Positions 16,750-24,535 are shown, counted from the stretch's first letter. The stretch is 25,800 nucleotides of DNA from an uncultured Desulfobacterales bacterium (GCA_945787595.1 CALZJV010000029.1:1-25800), one strand, 5' to 3'. Notes: generated by a model not told the origin, from the sequence alone. Numbers and translations are program-made.

Positions 16750-18012
16750 TCAGTCAAACACCATACACTTCTTATGTTCGATATGATACAAAAATTCTTC
16801 TTTAAAATGGCTTAGCGCGCCTCTTAGCGCCATCACCGCGGCGTCCCCCAAGGCGCAAAAACAACGGCCGAAAATACTGGTGCATAAACTTTCCAGTAGT
16901 TCGACGTCTCCTGCTCTGCCCTGCCCATACTCGAGCCTTCTCAATATCTGCGTCATCCAGGGGGTGCCGTCACGGCAGGGAGTGCATTTGCCGCAGGACT
17001 CGTGGCTGAAAAATCGATTGATTACGTAGGCAGTTTTTACCATACACGTGCTTTCATCCATAACGACAACACCGGCCGATCCGAGCATGGATCCTTTTTC
17101 GGCAAGCGATTCATAATCCATTTGAGTATCGAGGTCTGCGGCCGGGAGCATCGGAGCACTGGAACCACCGGGTATGACGGCCTTAAACTTTTTGTCGCCT
17201 CGCATTCCGCCGCAGTGATTGAATATTAAATCCCTGATGGTCAACCCCATCGGCAGTTCATAGACACCGGGCTTTTTTACATGGCCGCTGACAGCGAACA
17301 ACTTGGGCCCCGGGCTCTTCTGCGGGCCGATCGCCGCAAACCAATCCGGCCCTCTTTCCAATATCGCAGGAATGTTCGCAAGGGTTTCGACATTGTTGAT
17401 CACTGTTGGTTTTTTGTAGAGCCCCGCCAAAGCAGGAAAAGGCGGTCTGCTCCTGGGCTGGCTTCTGAATCCTTCGATGGATTCAAGCAGTGCGGTCTCC
17501 TCGCCGCAAATATAAGCGCCGGCACCTCTGTGAAGGTATAGATCCAATGAAAAATCAGAGCCGAAAATATTCTTGCCGAGAGAACCTTTGGCATATGCTT
17601 CTTCAATCGCTTTTTCCAGACGCTTGGCGCCGAATTCATACTCGCCCCTGATGTAGATGTAACCGACCGCCGCACCAATAGCGTAGCTGGCAATCATGAT
17701 GCCTTCCAGGAGAAGATGCGGATCTTTTTCGATGATCACTCTGTCCTTGAAGGTGCCGGGTTCGCTCTCATCCGCATTGCATGCAAGGTACTTGGGCAGG
17801 TTCGGATCTTTCGGTATAAAGCTCCATTTAAGACCCGTGGAAAAACCGGCGCCGCCTCGGCCCCTCAAGCCCGAGTCTTTCATTATTTGTATAATGGTAT
17901 CGGGCTGAAGCTTAAGCGCAGCCCTTATCCCTTGATATCCCCCGCTTTTAATGTAAGTTTCCAATAAGTGGGAATCGGGTTTTGCGATATTTTTTAACAG
18001 AATTTTTTCCAT
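16750..18012 (-). CDS. nuoF: NADH-quinone oxidoreductase subunit F (NADH- and FMN-binding)
   Basis: This 420-residue subunit oxidises NADH and passes electrons via FMN to cluster N3. Motifs seen are GRGGAGF (51-57, NADH/FMN), LACNADESEPGTFKDR (FMN site) and GAGAYICGEETALLESIEG. Cluster N3 ligands are ESCGKCTPCRDG (C340, C343, C346) plus C386 in FCALGD. The final GRCF before CALGD is a small deviation from the common KTICALGD. No ferredoxin-like N-terminal extension is present, so it is the standard NADH-type subunit and not an NADP-hydrogenase beta chain. It starts six bases after the nuoE stop. Confidence 0.95.
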   Translation of the reverse strand: MEKILLKNIAKPDSHLLETYIKSGGYQGIRAALKLQPDTIIQIMKDSGLRGRGGAGFSTGLKWSFIPKDPNLPKYLACNADESEPGTFKDRVIIEKDPHLLLEGIMIASYAIGAAVGYIYIRGEYEFGAKRLEKAIEEAYAKGSLGKNIFGSDFSLDLYLHRGAGAYICGEETALLESIEGFRSQPRSRPPFPALAGLYKKPTVINNVETLANIPAILERGPDWFAAIGPQKSPGPKLFAVSGHVKKPGVYELPMGLTIRDLIFNHCGGMRGDKKFKAVIPGGSSAPMLPAADLDTQMDYESLAEKGSMLGSAGVVVMDESTCMVKTAYVINRFFSHESCGKCTPCRDGTPWMTQILRRLEYGQGRAGDVELLESLCTSIFGRCFCALGDAAVMALRGALSHFKEEFLYHIEHKKCMVFD

Positions 18013-18018
18013 GCGGAC

Positions 18019-18492
18019 TCAAAGTTTAAGGCTATTTAAAATACCATCGACTTTTTCAACTGTAAGATCCTCATAATAATCGTCATTGATCTGAATCATC
18101 GGGGCCGTACCGCATGAACCCAGACATTCTACCGTGGTAAGCGAAAATTTTTTGTCCTCTGTGGTTTCGCCCGGTTTTATACCCAGTACATTTTCCAGGT
18201 GCTCGATTAAGTGCTCGGCGCCAAGCAAGGTACACGAAATGTTTTGGCAAACCTGGATATGGAATCTGCCCGTCGGTTCAACGACATTGTACATCGTGTA
18301 AAACGATGTAACCGCCTGAACTTCAACAGGGCTGATATCCAGAAGTTCAGCAATGTCTGCCAGATCCTCTTTGGTCAGTTTCCAGCCCCGGCTGCGTTGC
18401 ACGATCCACAATGCGCCCATTACCAGCGATCTTTTATCAGGATACTGGTCTTCCAGCGCTTTTATTTGTTCGATCATTTTTTCTGTCAGCAT
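18019..18492 (-). CDS. nuoE: NADH-quinone oxidoreductase subunit E (2Fe-2S)
   Basis: This 157-residue thioredoxin-fold subunit carries cluster N1a beside NuoF. Ligands are C82 and C87 (VCQNISC) and C123 and C127 (ECLGSC). The frame stays open upstream to 18663, but those extra 57 codons run through a hairpin repeat and into the end of nuoD. They read as non-family sequence, so ATG 18492 is chosen, giving normal NuoE length. Ribosome-site support is weak (AAGAG). A 115-base repeat-bearing gap separates it from nuoD. Confidence 0.93.
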   Translation of the reverse strand: MLTEKMIEQIKALEDQYPDKRSLVMGALWIVQRSRGWKLTKEDLADIAELLDISPVEVQAVTSFYTMYNVVEPTGRFHIQVCQNISCTLLGAEHLIEHLENVLGIKPGETTEDKKFSLTTVECLGSCGTAPMIQINDDYYEDLTVEKVDGILNSLKL

Positions 18493-18528
18493 GGCTCTTT
18501 TTCGTGTGGTTATCCAACGGCAAACACC

Positions 18529-18612
18529 ACCCCTCTGGGGTGAAATCAAAGCCTGGTCCTCCCTCCGGGCTGTAGGCCCTACGGGCAGGAAGCTGGGCCA
18601 GGATTCTTTACT
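18529..18612. repeat. Hairpin repeat, copy 3, with a second hairpin nested in its loop (nuoD-nuoE gap)
   Basis: ACCCC-TCT-GGGGT (18529-18541) is followed by stem arms CCTGGTCC (18552-18559) and GGGCCAGG (18595-18602). In the other copies these arms close a TCT loop. Here 35 bases separate them, holding a hairpin unit (18563-18591) related to the stand-alone one at 13932-13960. The repeat runs into the nuoD stop codon (18608-18610). Confidence 0.75.
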
Positions 18613-19798
18613 TGTCACATTCGCCAAAGACCGGGTCCAGACTTGATAAACAGGCAACGACATCCGCCAGATAGCCGCCCTTACAGAGTTTGTTCATCGA
18701 CTGGAGATTCATAAACGTGGGCATCCTTAATTTCAACCGAAAAGGCTTTTCTGTGCCGTCGCTGATAATATAAACCCCCAGCTCGCCCTTGGGCGATTCT
18801 ATAGAAACGTATGCCTCGCCCTTGGGCACCTTGAACCCGTGAGAAACGTATTTAAAATGGTGAATCAGGTTTTCCATGTTATCGTAGGTTTGATCATGCG
18901 GCGGCGGAACAAGCTGGGGATCATCTACGTTAAAAGGGCCGTCCGGCATGGCCTTGACAGTCTGCTCGATAATCCGAAGCGACTGCCTCATTTCCTCAAT
19001 CCTTACCATGTAGCGGTCTAAACAATCGCCATTGGTACCGGTGGGTACCATGAAGTCCATGCGATCATAAACCAGGTAGGGTTCATGTTTTCGGATATCC
19101 CACTCCACCCCGCTGCCCCTCAGAGCCGGACCGCTTAAGCCGATGGCAACAGCCTCATCCGCGGATATTATACCAACATTGCGGTTGCGTTTGAGCCAAA
19201 CTCTGTTGCCGGTGAGAATCCTTTCATACTCGTCAATTCTCGGCGGCATAATCTTTACGAGATTTAGGCAGGCTTCTACACAGTCTGCGGTAAAATCGTA
19301 TCTCACGCCACCCACCCGCATATAACTCAGAGTCAACCTCGCACCACAAAGCATCTCGAAAATATCTAATACCAGCTCCCTTTCTCGCATTGCATATAAC
19401 AGGATGCTCATTGCTCCCAGATCCATTGCCCAGGCCCCTACGCAAAGAAGATGGCCTGCAATCCTTGACAACTCCGCGGCAACGACGCGGATGTACTGGG
19501 TCCTTTCGGGGATCTCGATGTCGAGAAGTTTTTCCACGGCCATTACATAGGCCAGGTTGTTACTCATGGCGCAGAGATAATCGAGCCGGTCCATATACGG
19601 CACAAACTGATGATAGAATAGATTCTCAGCGATCTTTTCGGTGCCCCGGTGCAGATAACCGATATCAGGCTCAACGTTTGTGATCTTTTCACCCTGCATC
19701 TCAACGATTAGATGCAGCAATCCGTGGGCTGATGGGTGCTGAGGCCCGAAGTGCAGCGTGATCTCTTTTGTGGCGACGATGTCTTCGTATTCCGCCAT
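18608..19798 (-). CDS. nuoD: NADH-quinone oxidoreductase subunit D (49 kDa, quinone site)
   Basis: This 396-residue subunit, related to NiFe-hydrogenase large chains, forms the quinone pocket with NuoB. Signatures are LHFGPQHPSAHGLLHL and YLHRGTEK (residues 48-55) near the N-terminus, and DPVFGECDK at the end. R51 of HRGTEK is probably the position equivalent to the arginine methylated by NDUFAF7 in mitochondria (alignment needed). Its ATG overlaps the nuoC stop (TAATG at 19798). The stop codon lies within a hairpin repeat. nuoC and nuoD are separate genes, unlike the fused E. coli nuoCD. Confidence 0.96.
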   Translation of the reverse strand: MAEYEDIVATKEITLHFGPQHPSAHGLLHLIVEMQGEKITNVEPDIGYLHRGTEKIAENLFYHQFVPYMDRLDYLCAMSNNLAYVMAVEKLLDIEIPERTQYIRVVAAELSRIAGHLLCVGAWAMDLGAMSILLYAMRERELVLDIFEMLCGARLTLSYMRVGGVRYDFTADCVEACLNLVKIMPPRIDEYERILTGNRVWLKRNRNVGIISADEAVAIGLSGPALRGSGVEWDIRKHEPYLVYDRMDFMVPTGTNGDCLDRYMVRIEEMRQSLRIIEQTVKAMPDGPFNVDDPQLVPPPHDQTYDNMENLIHHFKYVSHGFKVPKGEAYVSIESPKGELGVYIISDGTEKPFRLKLRMPTFMNLQSMNKLCKGGYLADVVACLSSLDPVFGECDK

Positions 19799-20310
19799 TA
19801 TAAAACATCTTCCTTCTCTTCGCCGAAGGGATTATATTGGTCTTTATAGCCTCTGAGCGGATAATCTTTCCGGAGAGGATGCCCTTCCCAGTCAGAAGCC
19901 ATGTATATGCGCTTTAAATTGGGGTGGCTGTCGAAAATGATGCCATACATATCGTAGGCCTCGCGCTCAGGGAAGTCTGCACTGGGCCAGATACCCGTCA
20001 CCGTTGGAACGGACTCACCGTCGTTTACGTTTACTTTTAAGCGGAGTCTGTGTCTAAGTGGTATGGAGTAAAGGTGATAAACGACTTCAAATCGCGGTGA
20101 TAGGGGCCTGTAATCTACACCGATGACATCAACAAGATAATTCATTTGTATGGCAGGATCTGTCTTTATATACTCACTTATGCTTACCAGCGCCTTTATC
20201 TTAACAAGATGAGTTACTTCATTCTTAAAAACGGAAGTCCCAACGATCCCATCTTCAAACCGCTGCTTAAGCTTATCAATCAATATCGATTCTTTACCGT
20301 CTGTCTCCAT
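19798..20310 (-). CDS. nuoC: NADH-quinone oxidoreductase subunit C (30 kDa)
   Basis: This 170-residue peripheral-arm subunit supports NuoB and NuoD and carries no cofactor. The family signature [19 protein letters not shown], followed by [16 protein letters not shown], is complete near the C-terminus. The ATG follows the nuoB TAG directly with no gap, and its own stop overlaps the nuoD start. The B-C-D block is therefore tightly coupled. Confidence 0.96.
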   Translation of the reverse strand: METDGKESILIDKLKQRFEDGIVGTSVFKNEVTHLVKIKALVSISEYIKTDPAIQMNYLVDVIGVDYRPLSPRFEVVYHLYSIPLRHRLRLKVNVNDGESVPTVTGIWPSADFPEREAYDMYGIIFDSHPNLKRIYMASDWEGHPLRKDYPLRGYKDQYNPFGEEKEDVL

Positions 20311-20913
20311 CTATCCTAACTCTATTTTTCTCTCTTCCAACACAAAAGGGCTTTCCCTCTTGATCTTCTCCATAAGCTGTAAAAAGCCGAATATCAACGC
20401 TTCCGGCCTGGGAGGGCATCCAGGGACGTATATATCAACCGGTATGACATGATGGGTACCTTGGACAACCGCATAGGTGTTATAGGGACCGCCGCATGAG
20501 GCGCAGCCGCCATGGGCGATGACCCACCTGGGTTCAGGCATCTGGTTGTAAAGCCTTTTTACAAGCGGCGCCATCTTCTTTGTCATAGTGCCGGCGATAA
20601 CCATTACATCGGATTGGCGGGGTGAGGCCCTGAAGACGATTCCCAAACGGTCTGTGTCATAGCGGGAACAGGCGGAGGCAATCATTTCAAGGGCACAGCA
20701 CGCAAGTCCGAAACTCATGGGCCACAGTGACGATGCACGGCCCCAATTAAACAGGCGCCTTACAACCCGATTGCCTCGAATCTTATCCATTAACGGATTG
20801 TTGCGCAGCACATCCGAGACACCTTCGAGGGTCGTAAAAAGCAGTGCGTCGCCCACAGGATTTTCCTGAGCAGCCGTGTTTAAATCTATATTTGAATAAA
20901 TTCCCGCTGCCAT
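20311..20913 (-). CDS. nuoB: NADH-quinone oxidoreductase subunit B (PSST, cluster N2)
   Basis: This 200-residue subunit holds the terminal 4Fe-4S cluster N2 that reduces quinone. Ligands are the adjacent pair C72-C73 in [10 protein letters not shown]137 in HGGCASCGG, and C166 in VPGCPPRPE. The frame is open to an ATG at 20973, but that ATG sits in a 16-bp inverted repeat without a ribosome site. The ATG at 20913 has GGAAAGG about nine bases upstream and is chosen. The first 50 residues are poorly conserved. A 240-base gap to nuoA contains the inverted repeat. Confidence 0.93.
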   Translation of the reverse strand: MAAGIYSNIDLNTAAQENPVGDALLFTTLEGVSDVLRNNPLMDKIRGNRVVRRLFNWGRASSLWPMSFGLACCALEMIASACSRYDTDRLGIVFRASPRQSDVMVIAGTMTKKMAPLVKRLYNQMPEPRWVIAHGGCASCGGPYNTYAVVQGTHHVIPVDIYVPGCPPRPEALIFGFLQLMEKIKRESPFVLEERKIELG

Positions 20914-20963
20914 AGCATATTGCCTTTCCAGCTTATTGCCCCTGACTTCACCCCAGTGTTGCA

Positions 20964-21088
20964 TAAACAACATGGCAAAGGATAGCTAATGGTCCGTTAT
21001 TATAGCCACTATCATAGTGAAGGCACAATTTTTTGGATATCCCAAATAGTGAATTCAAAGGATGGGGTCAATTTTGCCATGTTGTTTA
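20964..21088. repeat. 125-bp segment bounded by perfect 16-bp inverted repeats (nuoA-nuoB gap)
   Basis: TAAACAACATGGCAAA (20964-20979) and its exact reverse complement (21073-21088) enclose 93 AT-rich bases with no gene. The termini and size resemble a miniature inverted-repeat element. It could also fold as a long-looped stem in the mRNA. No target-site duplication is evident. Confidence 0.6.
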
Positions 21089-21155
21089 CCCTACGGGAAA
21101 GCCGGAGGACTTCAGATCCTGTGTTGTCAAGGGATCAAGGTAACCGACTACAATT

Positions 21156-21503
21156 TCACCCTTGACGCCCATAAATTAAACCTACAGCCAGGATAGCAAT
21201 GAAAATTATCATCTCAACCAATACGAAAACAGAGATGCTTTTATCCGCCAGTACTACCGCCCATGGGAATAGAAAGAGGGTTTCAACATCAAAAATGATA
21301 AAAAGTATTGCGATGATAAAAAAATGAATCCTGAATTGTCCTTTACTGGCCTCTTCGATCGGTTCAAATCCGCACTCCCATGGTTTGAGTTTTTCACGAT
21401 AGGGATTATTGGGCCGGAGAAGTGAACTGACAAATAGAATGACAATAGCCAGCATAGAAACCAGGCCCATCATTATGAGAACAGGAAGATAGGAAAGAAG
21501 CAT
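21156..21503 (-). CDS. nuoA: NADH-quinone oxidoreductase subunit A
   Basis: This 115-residue, three-helix membrane subunit opens the operon. It shows the family core RPNNPYREKLKPWECGFEP and the acidic TM2 motif IIFDVETLFLFPWAV, which lines the proton path next to NuoH. The ATG at 21503 is preceded by GGGGTGG about eight bases upstream. The promoter at 21624-21652 implies a leader of about 110 bases. Confidence 0.95.
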   Translation of the reverse strand: MLLSYLPVLIMMGLVSMLAIVILFVSSLLRPNNPYREKLKPWECGFEPIEEASKGQFRIHFFIIAILFIIFDVETLFLFPWAVVLADKSISVFVLVEMIIFIAILAVGLIYGRQG

Positions 21504-21623
21504 CTTATGACCACCCCACTAATAATGCAGCGAAATTTTTACAACGTAACGAAAATACGGGGTATTTTTGAGGCCTGTGTTCTGCCTCGATCATGGGATA
21601 ATGGAATGTTGTTTTTTTTAAGG

Positions 21624-21652
21624 ATACTATCCATTTTTAATTTTATCGTCAA
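21624..21652 (-). promoter_or_regulatory. Promoter of the nuo operon
   Basis: On the minus strand, a -35 TTGACG (21652-21647) and a -10 TAGTAT (21629-21624) are separated by exactly 17 bases. Each box is one or two changes from the sigma70 consensus. Transcription would start near 21617. It is the only good match I saw between nuoA and the divergent CBS gene on this strand. Confidence 0.7.
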
Positions 21653-21734
21653 GACGAATTTTGTTACTATTCCAGCCTTCCAATTGGGCTGAAGCTCCCA
21701 ATACGGTCTCCTGACACTAATAATGAGTAAAAAT

Positions 21735-21764
21735 TTGTCATTTTTCAGCGGGACCTTATATTAT
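21735..21764 (+). promoter_or_regulatory. Candidate promoter of the CBS-domain gene
   Basis: A TTGTCA (21735-21740) and TATTAT (21759-21764) pair has an 18-base spacer; an overlapping TATATT would give 16. It points toward the CBS gene with a leader of about 100 bases. It is divergent from the nuo promoter, whose -35 lies about 80 bases away. No other gene is seen in 21504-21871. Confidence 0.5.
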
Positions 21765-21871
21765 AAAAGATGGTGCAATACCTTCCAGTTGTTTTGAACC
21801 ATGTTGAAATACCATATTGTAGTTGAATTTTTGCTAAAGGAAAACAAACCCTTCAACCAACGGAGGTGAAC

Positions 21872-22345
21872 ATGAATTCCGCAGAAGAAATCGTAAAAGA
21901 TAAAATATGTGAGATTGTCTCCATCTCGCATGATGAGTCTATTATTAAGGCCTGTCAAGTGATTGTAAAAAATAAAATCGGTGCAATTTTGGTTAAAAAA
22001 AATGATGAATTTGTCGGGATTTATACTGAACGAGACCTCATACGCAACATTGCAATCCCAGGATTCGACCCTGAAACTGCCCGCGTCGGTGATTATATGA
22101 CCACCCCGCTGCAAACTGTTTCTCACACCACGCAACTTCACAAACTGGAAGAAATGTTTTTGGGTTTGTTTGTTCGCCACTTGCTTGTTGAGAAAAAAGG
22201 TGAATACATCGGTCTTATTTCCATTGGGGATATACTCAGGGCCAACTTGCTTGAAAAGGATAAAAACTTCACAAAGTGCAATGCAATGGTCAATTGGGAA
22301 CATTATGAAAAGTGGAAACTGGGTCGGTCCGAGAGGTTGGATTAA
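21872..22345 (+). CDS. CBS-domain pair protein
   Basis: This 157-residue protein consists of two CBS motifs, which in many proteins bind AMP, ATP, NAD or SAM as an energy-sensing module. CBS1 covers about residues 10-65 (SIIKACQVIVKNKIGAILV, FVGIYTERDLIRNI). CBS2 covers about 70-130 (VGDYMTTPLQTV, RHLLVEKKGEYIGLISIGDI). There is no attached enzyme or transporter domain. The ATG at 21872 is chosen because GGAGGTGA lies directly upstream; a GTG two codons earlier overlaps that ribosome site. It is transcribed divergently from nuo. A link to energy state is inference. Confidence 0.88.
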   Translation: MNSAEEIVKDKICEIVSISHDESIIKACQVIVKNKIGAILVKKNDEFVGIYTERDLIRNIAIPGFDPETARVGDYMTTPLQTVSHTTQLHKLEEMFLGLFVRHLLVEKKGEYIGLISIGDILRANLLEKDKNFTKCNAMVNWEHYEKWKLGRSERLD

Positions 22346-22424
22346 GAAGGTATTGTGTTTGGCATATCGCTGATTTGCACGAATGTCGAACGATACAAAG
22401 CAAATGCTAGACAATTTCCGCTTT

Positions 22425-22601
22425 TTTTGTAATGGGGGTTCTATTTCGAAACAAGGTTCTAATCCCAGCGCCCAAGTGTTTTCCGTCGGATGCGCAGGCC
22501 GTTGAATTGGCCCAAATCTCCGGATTCCGTGCTTCCAATATCCGGTTAACCAGGGCAACTATCGCAACTCGAACGGGAGCGATCCGCACAAACCTTTTAA
22601 G
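22425..22601 (-). pseudogene. Remnant of a Tn3-family transposase
   Basis: On the minus strand, an open stretch reads LVNRILEARNPEIW, then STACASD and GKHLG. This matches the catalytic-domain region of Tn3-family TnpA, usually [22 protein letters not shown]. After an apparent one-base deletion near 22468 it continues WD*NLVSK*NPHY, where family members have WDQNL, then a Trp and RY. Two codons have thus become TAG. Only about 60 codons of a protein of about 1000 residues remain, with no ends or resolvase nearby, so this is a dead fragment. Confidence 0.75.
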
Positions 22602-22774
22602 GGAAAATGTCGATTGGACGGGCGGTCCAGTCTATGACCTTTTCAGGAATGTCTATTTTTTGCCGAGGAGGATAGCCCAAAATCAAAAAACATTTGAGGA
22701 AAATCAGGAATCCGAGGAAGTTTTTATCTTTTTTGGGGCGCACTTCATTACAATTAATGAATTGAGGTTCATCA

Positions 22775-23379
22775 TTGGTGATTTGGAAAAACTCAAAAAT
22801 TCAGACCTATTGGCAATTGGGTGAACGGATTGTTCGAGAAGAACTAAAACAAAAGGACCGGGCGGATTACGGCAAATATTTGATTGATAATTTGGTTCTG
22901 GATTTAGGTAAGAAAGGACCAAGATTACATGAAATTGTTAAGTTTTATCGGGTTTATCCAATTGTTCGTGCACTGCACGGACAATTGAGCTGGTACCACT
23001 ATCTTTACCCCATTAGCATCGAAGACGAACATGAAAGGGGGTTTTATCAAAATCAATCCGTCATACATTCCTGGAGCTATCGCAAACTAAAATGGTGCTC
23101 TACCACCGCGGGATTATGTGCGTGGTTCTGGTGGACTTGAAAATCGGCAAACTCGATAGCCGGGACATCGGCCAGATGAACAAGTACATCGGCTACTACC
23201 GGCGCTACAAGCAATATGCGCACGAGCAGGACACTATCGGCCTGATTATCTGCCGCGAAGCCGGCCGGGAAGAGGGCGTCTATGCCCTGGATGGCCTGGA
23301 AGAAAAAATCTATATCGCCAAATACAAAATTAAGCTGCCCAGCGAAGCCAAAATCAAGAAAGTCCTCAAAACCCCCTGA
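22775..23379 (+). pseudogene. Broken YhcG/DUF1016-family PD-(D/E)XK nuclease, internally deleted and chimeric
   Basis: The first part, from about 22775 to 23090, matches the YhcG N-terminal domain: TYWQLGERIVREELKQKDRADYGKYL, HEIVKFYRVYPIVRALHGQLSW, and QSVIHSWSYRKLK. The second part, 23092-23379 in another frame, matches the C-terminal nuclease domain: LYHRGIMCVVLVDLKIGKL (DLK motif), GQMNKYIGYY, GLIICRE, and IAKYKIKLPSE. About 120 middle residues are missing and the frame shifts at the join. The front is AT-rich and the back GC-rich, so the halves may come from different copies. A 12-base direct repeat AAAACCCCCTGA (23368-23379, 23395-23406) spans the stop. Intact members often flank restriction systems. 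Confidence 0.8.
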
Positions 23380-23555
23380 CGAGTTTATTAACCGAAAACC
23401 CCCTGATCCTCCGCAGACACCCCGCTATTCAAAACTCAAAATCTCTTGATATATGGCCTCTCAGAAAGTCTTTTTTTCTCCAATTCCCATTAAACAGGTA
23501 TCTCTGCCGCTCTTCGCAATATTCAAGCCTTTGCCTCTGCAGCCGAAGGGTATCT

Positions 23556-23877
23556 CTTGTCGGACCAAGCTATACGCTTTTATTTTATTAAGAAACCTGC
23601 CAGATATGGTCATTTTTCAGCCTTAGGCTGCACTTTTCAGGGTCAAAAACACGGTTGTAAGGATTTTGGGATTCTTTAAGCTCATATCCTTCATTATTTT
23701 CCAACTCTCTACGGCCTATTGTTAATTAAATTCGCCTTATTGTATAAATACCGGTCCCAATCTGATTTTCCTTAAAACCACTTTTTTGCTATCAAAAAGT
23801 TAGTTCTAAGACCCTATACAACCCCTCGATTAGCATCTATTTCATTGATTTTCAATAAGTTAATTTGGTCCGACAAG
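23556..23877. repeat. Possible MITE: 322 bp with perfect 13-bp terminal inverted repeats
   Basis: CTTGTCGGACCAA (23556-23568) and TTGGTCCGACAAG (23865-23877) face each other around a stretch with no convincing gene. Inside is a small hairpin CAGCC-TTA-GGCTG (about 23620). No target duplication is seen at the ends. The wider gap 23380-23996 is otherwise non-coding. A minus-strand stretch near 23440-23570 reads somewhat like decayed protein (LEYCEERQRYLFNGNWRKKD) but has no recognisable family. Confidence 0.35.
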
Positions 23878-23905
23878 CTTTCAAATGACATTGCTTATTC
23901 AGGGT

Positions 23906-23933
23906 TTGACAAGAGCCGCCCATACGATATTAT
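23906..23933 (+). promoter_or_regulatory. Promoter of the toxin-antitoxin pair
   Basis: A consensus -35 TTGACA (23906-23911) and a -10 TATTAT (23928-23933) have a 16-base spacer. Transcription would start near 23940, about 57 bases before the antitoxin ATG. The promoter is just outside the right end of the possible MITE at 23877. Confidence 0.7.
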
Positions 23934-23996
23934 GAATTTAATAATTTCAAAGATTCGTACATACAATAAAGGACTCAAAGGAAAAAAGGTGTCTTC

Positions 23997-24281
23997 ATGC
24001 CCCTGGCAAAAATCAAGCGACATTACCAAATCACGCTTCCGCAAAGCCTTCGGAAAAGATTCAACCTGGATGTGGGGGACTATCTGGAAATGGACAAACA
24101 AAACGGGAACATAGTTTTAAAGCCGGTGAAACTGATCCATCCGGACCATGAGTATTTTTATACTAAGGAGTGGCAAAAGGGAGAAGCAGAGGCAGATAAG
24201 GATATTGAGAAGGGTGAAGTGGTTGGCCCATTTGATAATATTAAGGATGCGCTCAAAGCTCTCAAAAAAGCCAAAATATGA
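23997..24281 (+). CDS. AbrB/MazE/SpoVT-type antitoxin
   Basis: This 94-residue protein has an N-terminal swapped-hairpin AbrB DNA-binding fold: KIKRHYQITLPQSLRKRFNLDVGDYLEMDKQNGNIVLKP, residues 5-43. The C-terminal half (WQKGEAEADKDIEKGEVVGPFDNIKDALKALK) resembles the toxin-binding tail of such antitoxins. AAAAGGTG precedes the ATG by a few bases. It overlaps the downstream toxin gene by four bases (ATGA), the usual antitoxin-first arrangement. It probably represses its own promoter and neutralises the toxin. Confidence 0.85.
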   Translation: MPLAKIKRHYQITLPQSLRKRFNLDVGDYLEMDKQNGNIVLKPVKLIHPDHEYFYTKEWQKGEAEADKDIEKGEVVGPFDNIKDALKALKKAKI

Positions 24282-24535
24282 AACTCCTTTTCACCAGGAC
24301 ATTTATCAAACATTACCGCAAACTTCCCAAGAGAATTCAAGGCGCCACTGACCAACAGTTAGAGCATCTGTTGTCCAATTCTGAGCACCCCTTATTGAAT
24401 ATAAAGAAAATGAATGACCCTCGGGAAATCTGGGAGGGTCGCGTAACTGAATCGTACCGCTTTACCTTTCAAATCCAAGAAGATATCTATGTTCTGAGAA
24501 AAGTTGGTGCTCACGATATTTTAAAAAATCCTTAA
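24278..24535 (+). CDS. RelE/YafQ-like toxin
   Basis: This 85-residue protein has the compact RelE/ParE-superfamily fold. It shows MKLLFTRTFIKHYRKLP at the start, EHPLLNIKKMN in the middle, WEGRVTESYRFTFQI as the central strands, and KVGAHDILKNP at the end, where family members usually have an IGTHD-like motif. Family toxins cleave mRNA at the ribosome or, in the ParE branch, inhibit gyrase. The His and Arg pattern fits the mRNA-interferase (YafQ-like) branch better. It starts inside the antitoxin stop region (ATGA). Its end overlaps the convergent small membrane-protein gene by 15 bases. Confidence 0.82.
   Translation: MKLLFTRTFIKHYRKLPKRIQGATDQQLEHLLSNSEHPLLNIKKMNDPREIWEGRVTESYRFTFQIQEDIYVLRKVGAHDILKNP

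Noticed and set aside
18493..18663. 57-codon N-terminal extension of nuoE
   Set aside because: It translates a hairpin repeat and the nuoD end and gives a protein longer than the family; ATG 18492 gives the normal length.
20914..20973. 20-codon N-terminal extension of nuoB
   Set aside because: The upstream ATG lies in an inverted repeat without a ribosome site, while ATG 20913 has GGAAAGG upstream.
21507..21692. 61-codon frame in the nuo promoter region
   Set aside because: It overlaps the nuo promoter, lacks a ribosome site, and has no recognisable features.
21761..22558. Minus-strand open frame (265 codons) across the CBS gene
   Set aside because: The CBS protein on the plus strand is a clear family match with a strong ribosome site; this frame has no domain and runs into the transposase relic in the wrong frame.
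22432..22824. 130-codon plus-strand frame
   Set aside because: It is antisense to the Tn3 transposase relic and then enters the YhcG relic out of frame.
23940..24114. Reading frame preceding and overlapping the antitoxin gene
   Set aside because: It overlaps the antitoxin out of frame, has no domain, and begins in or near promoter sequence.
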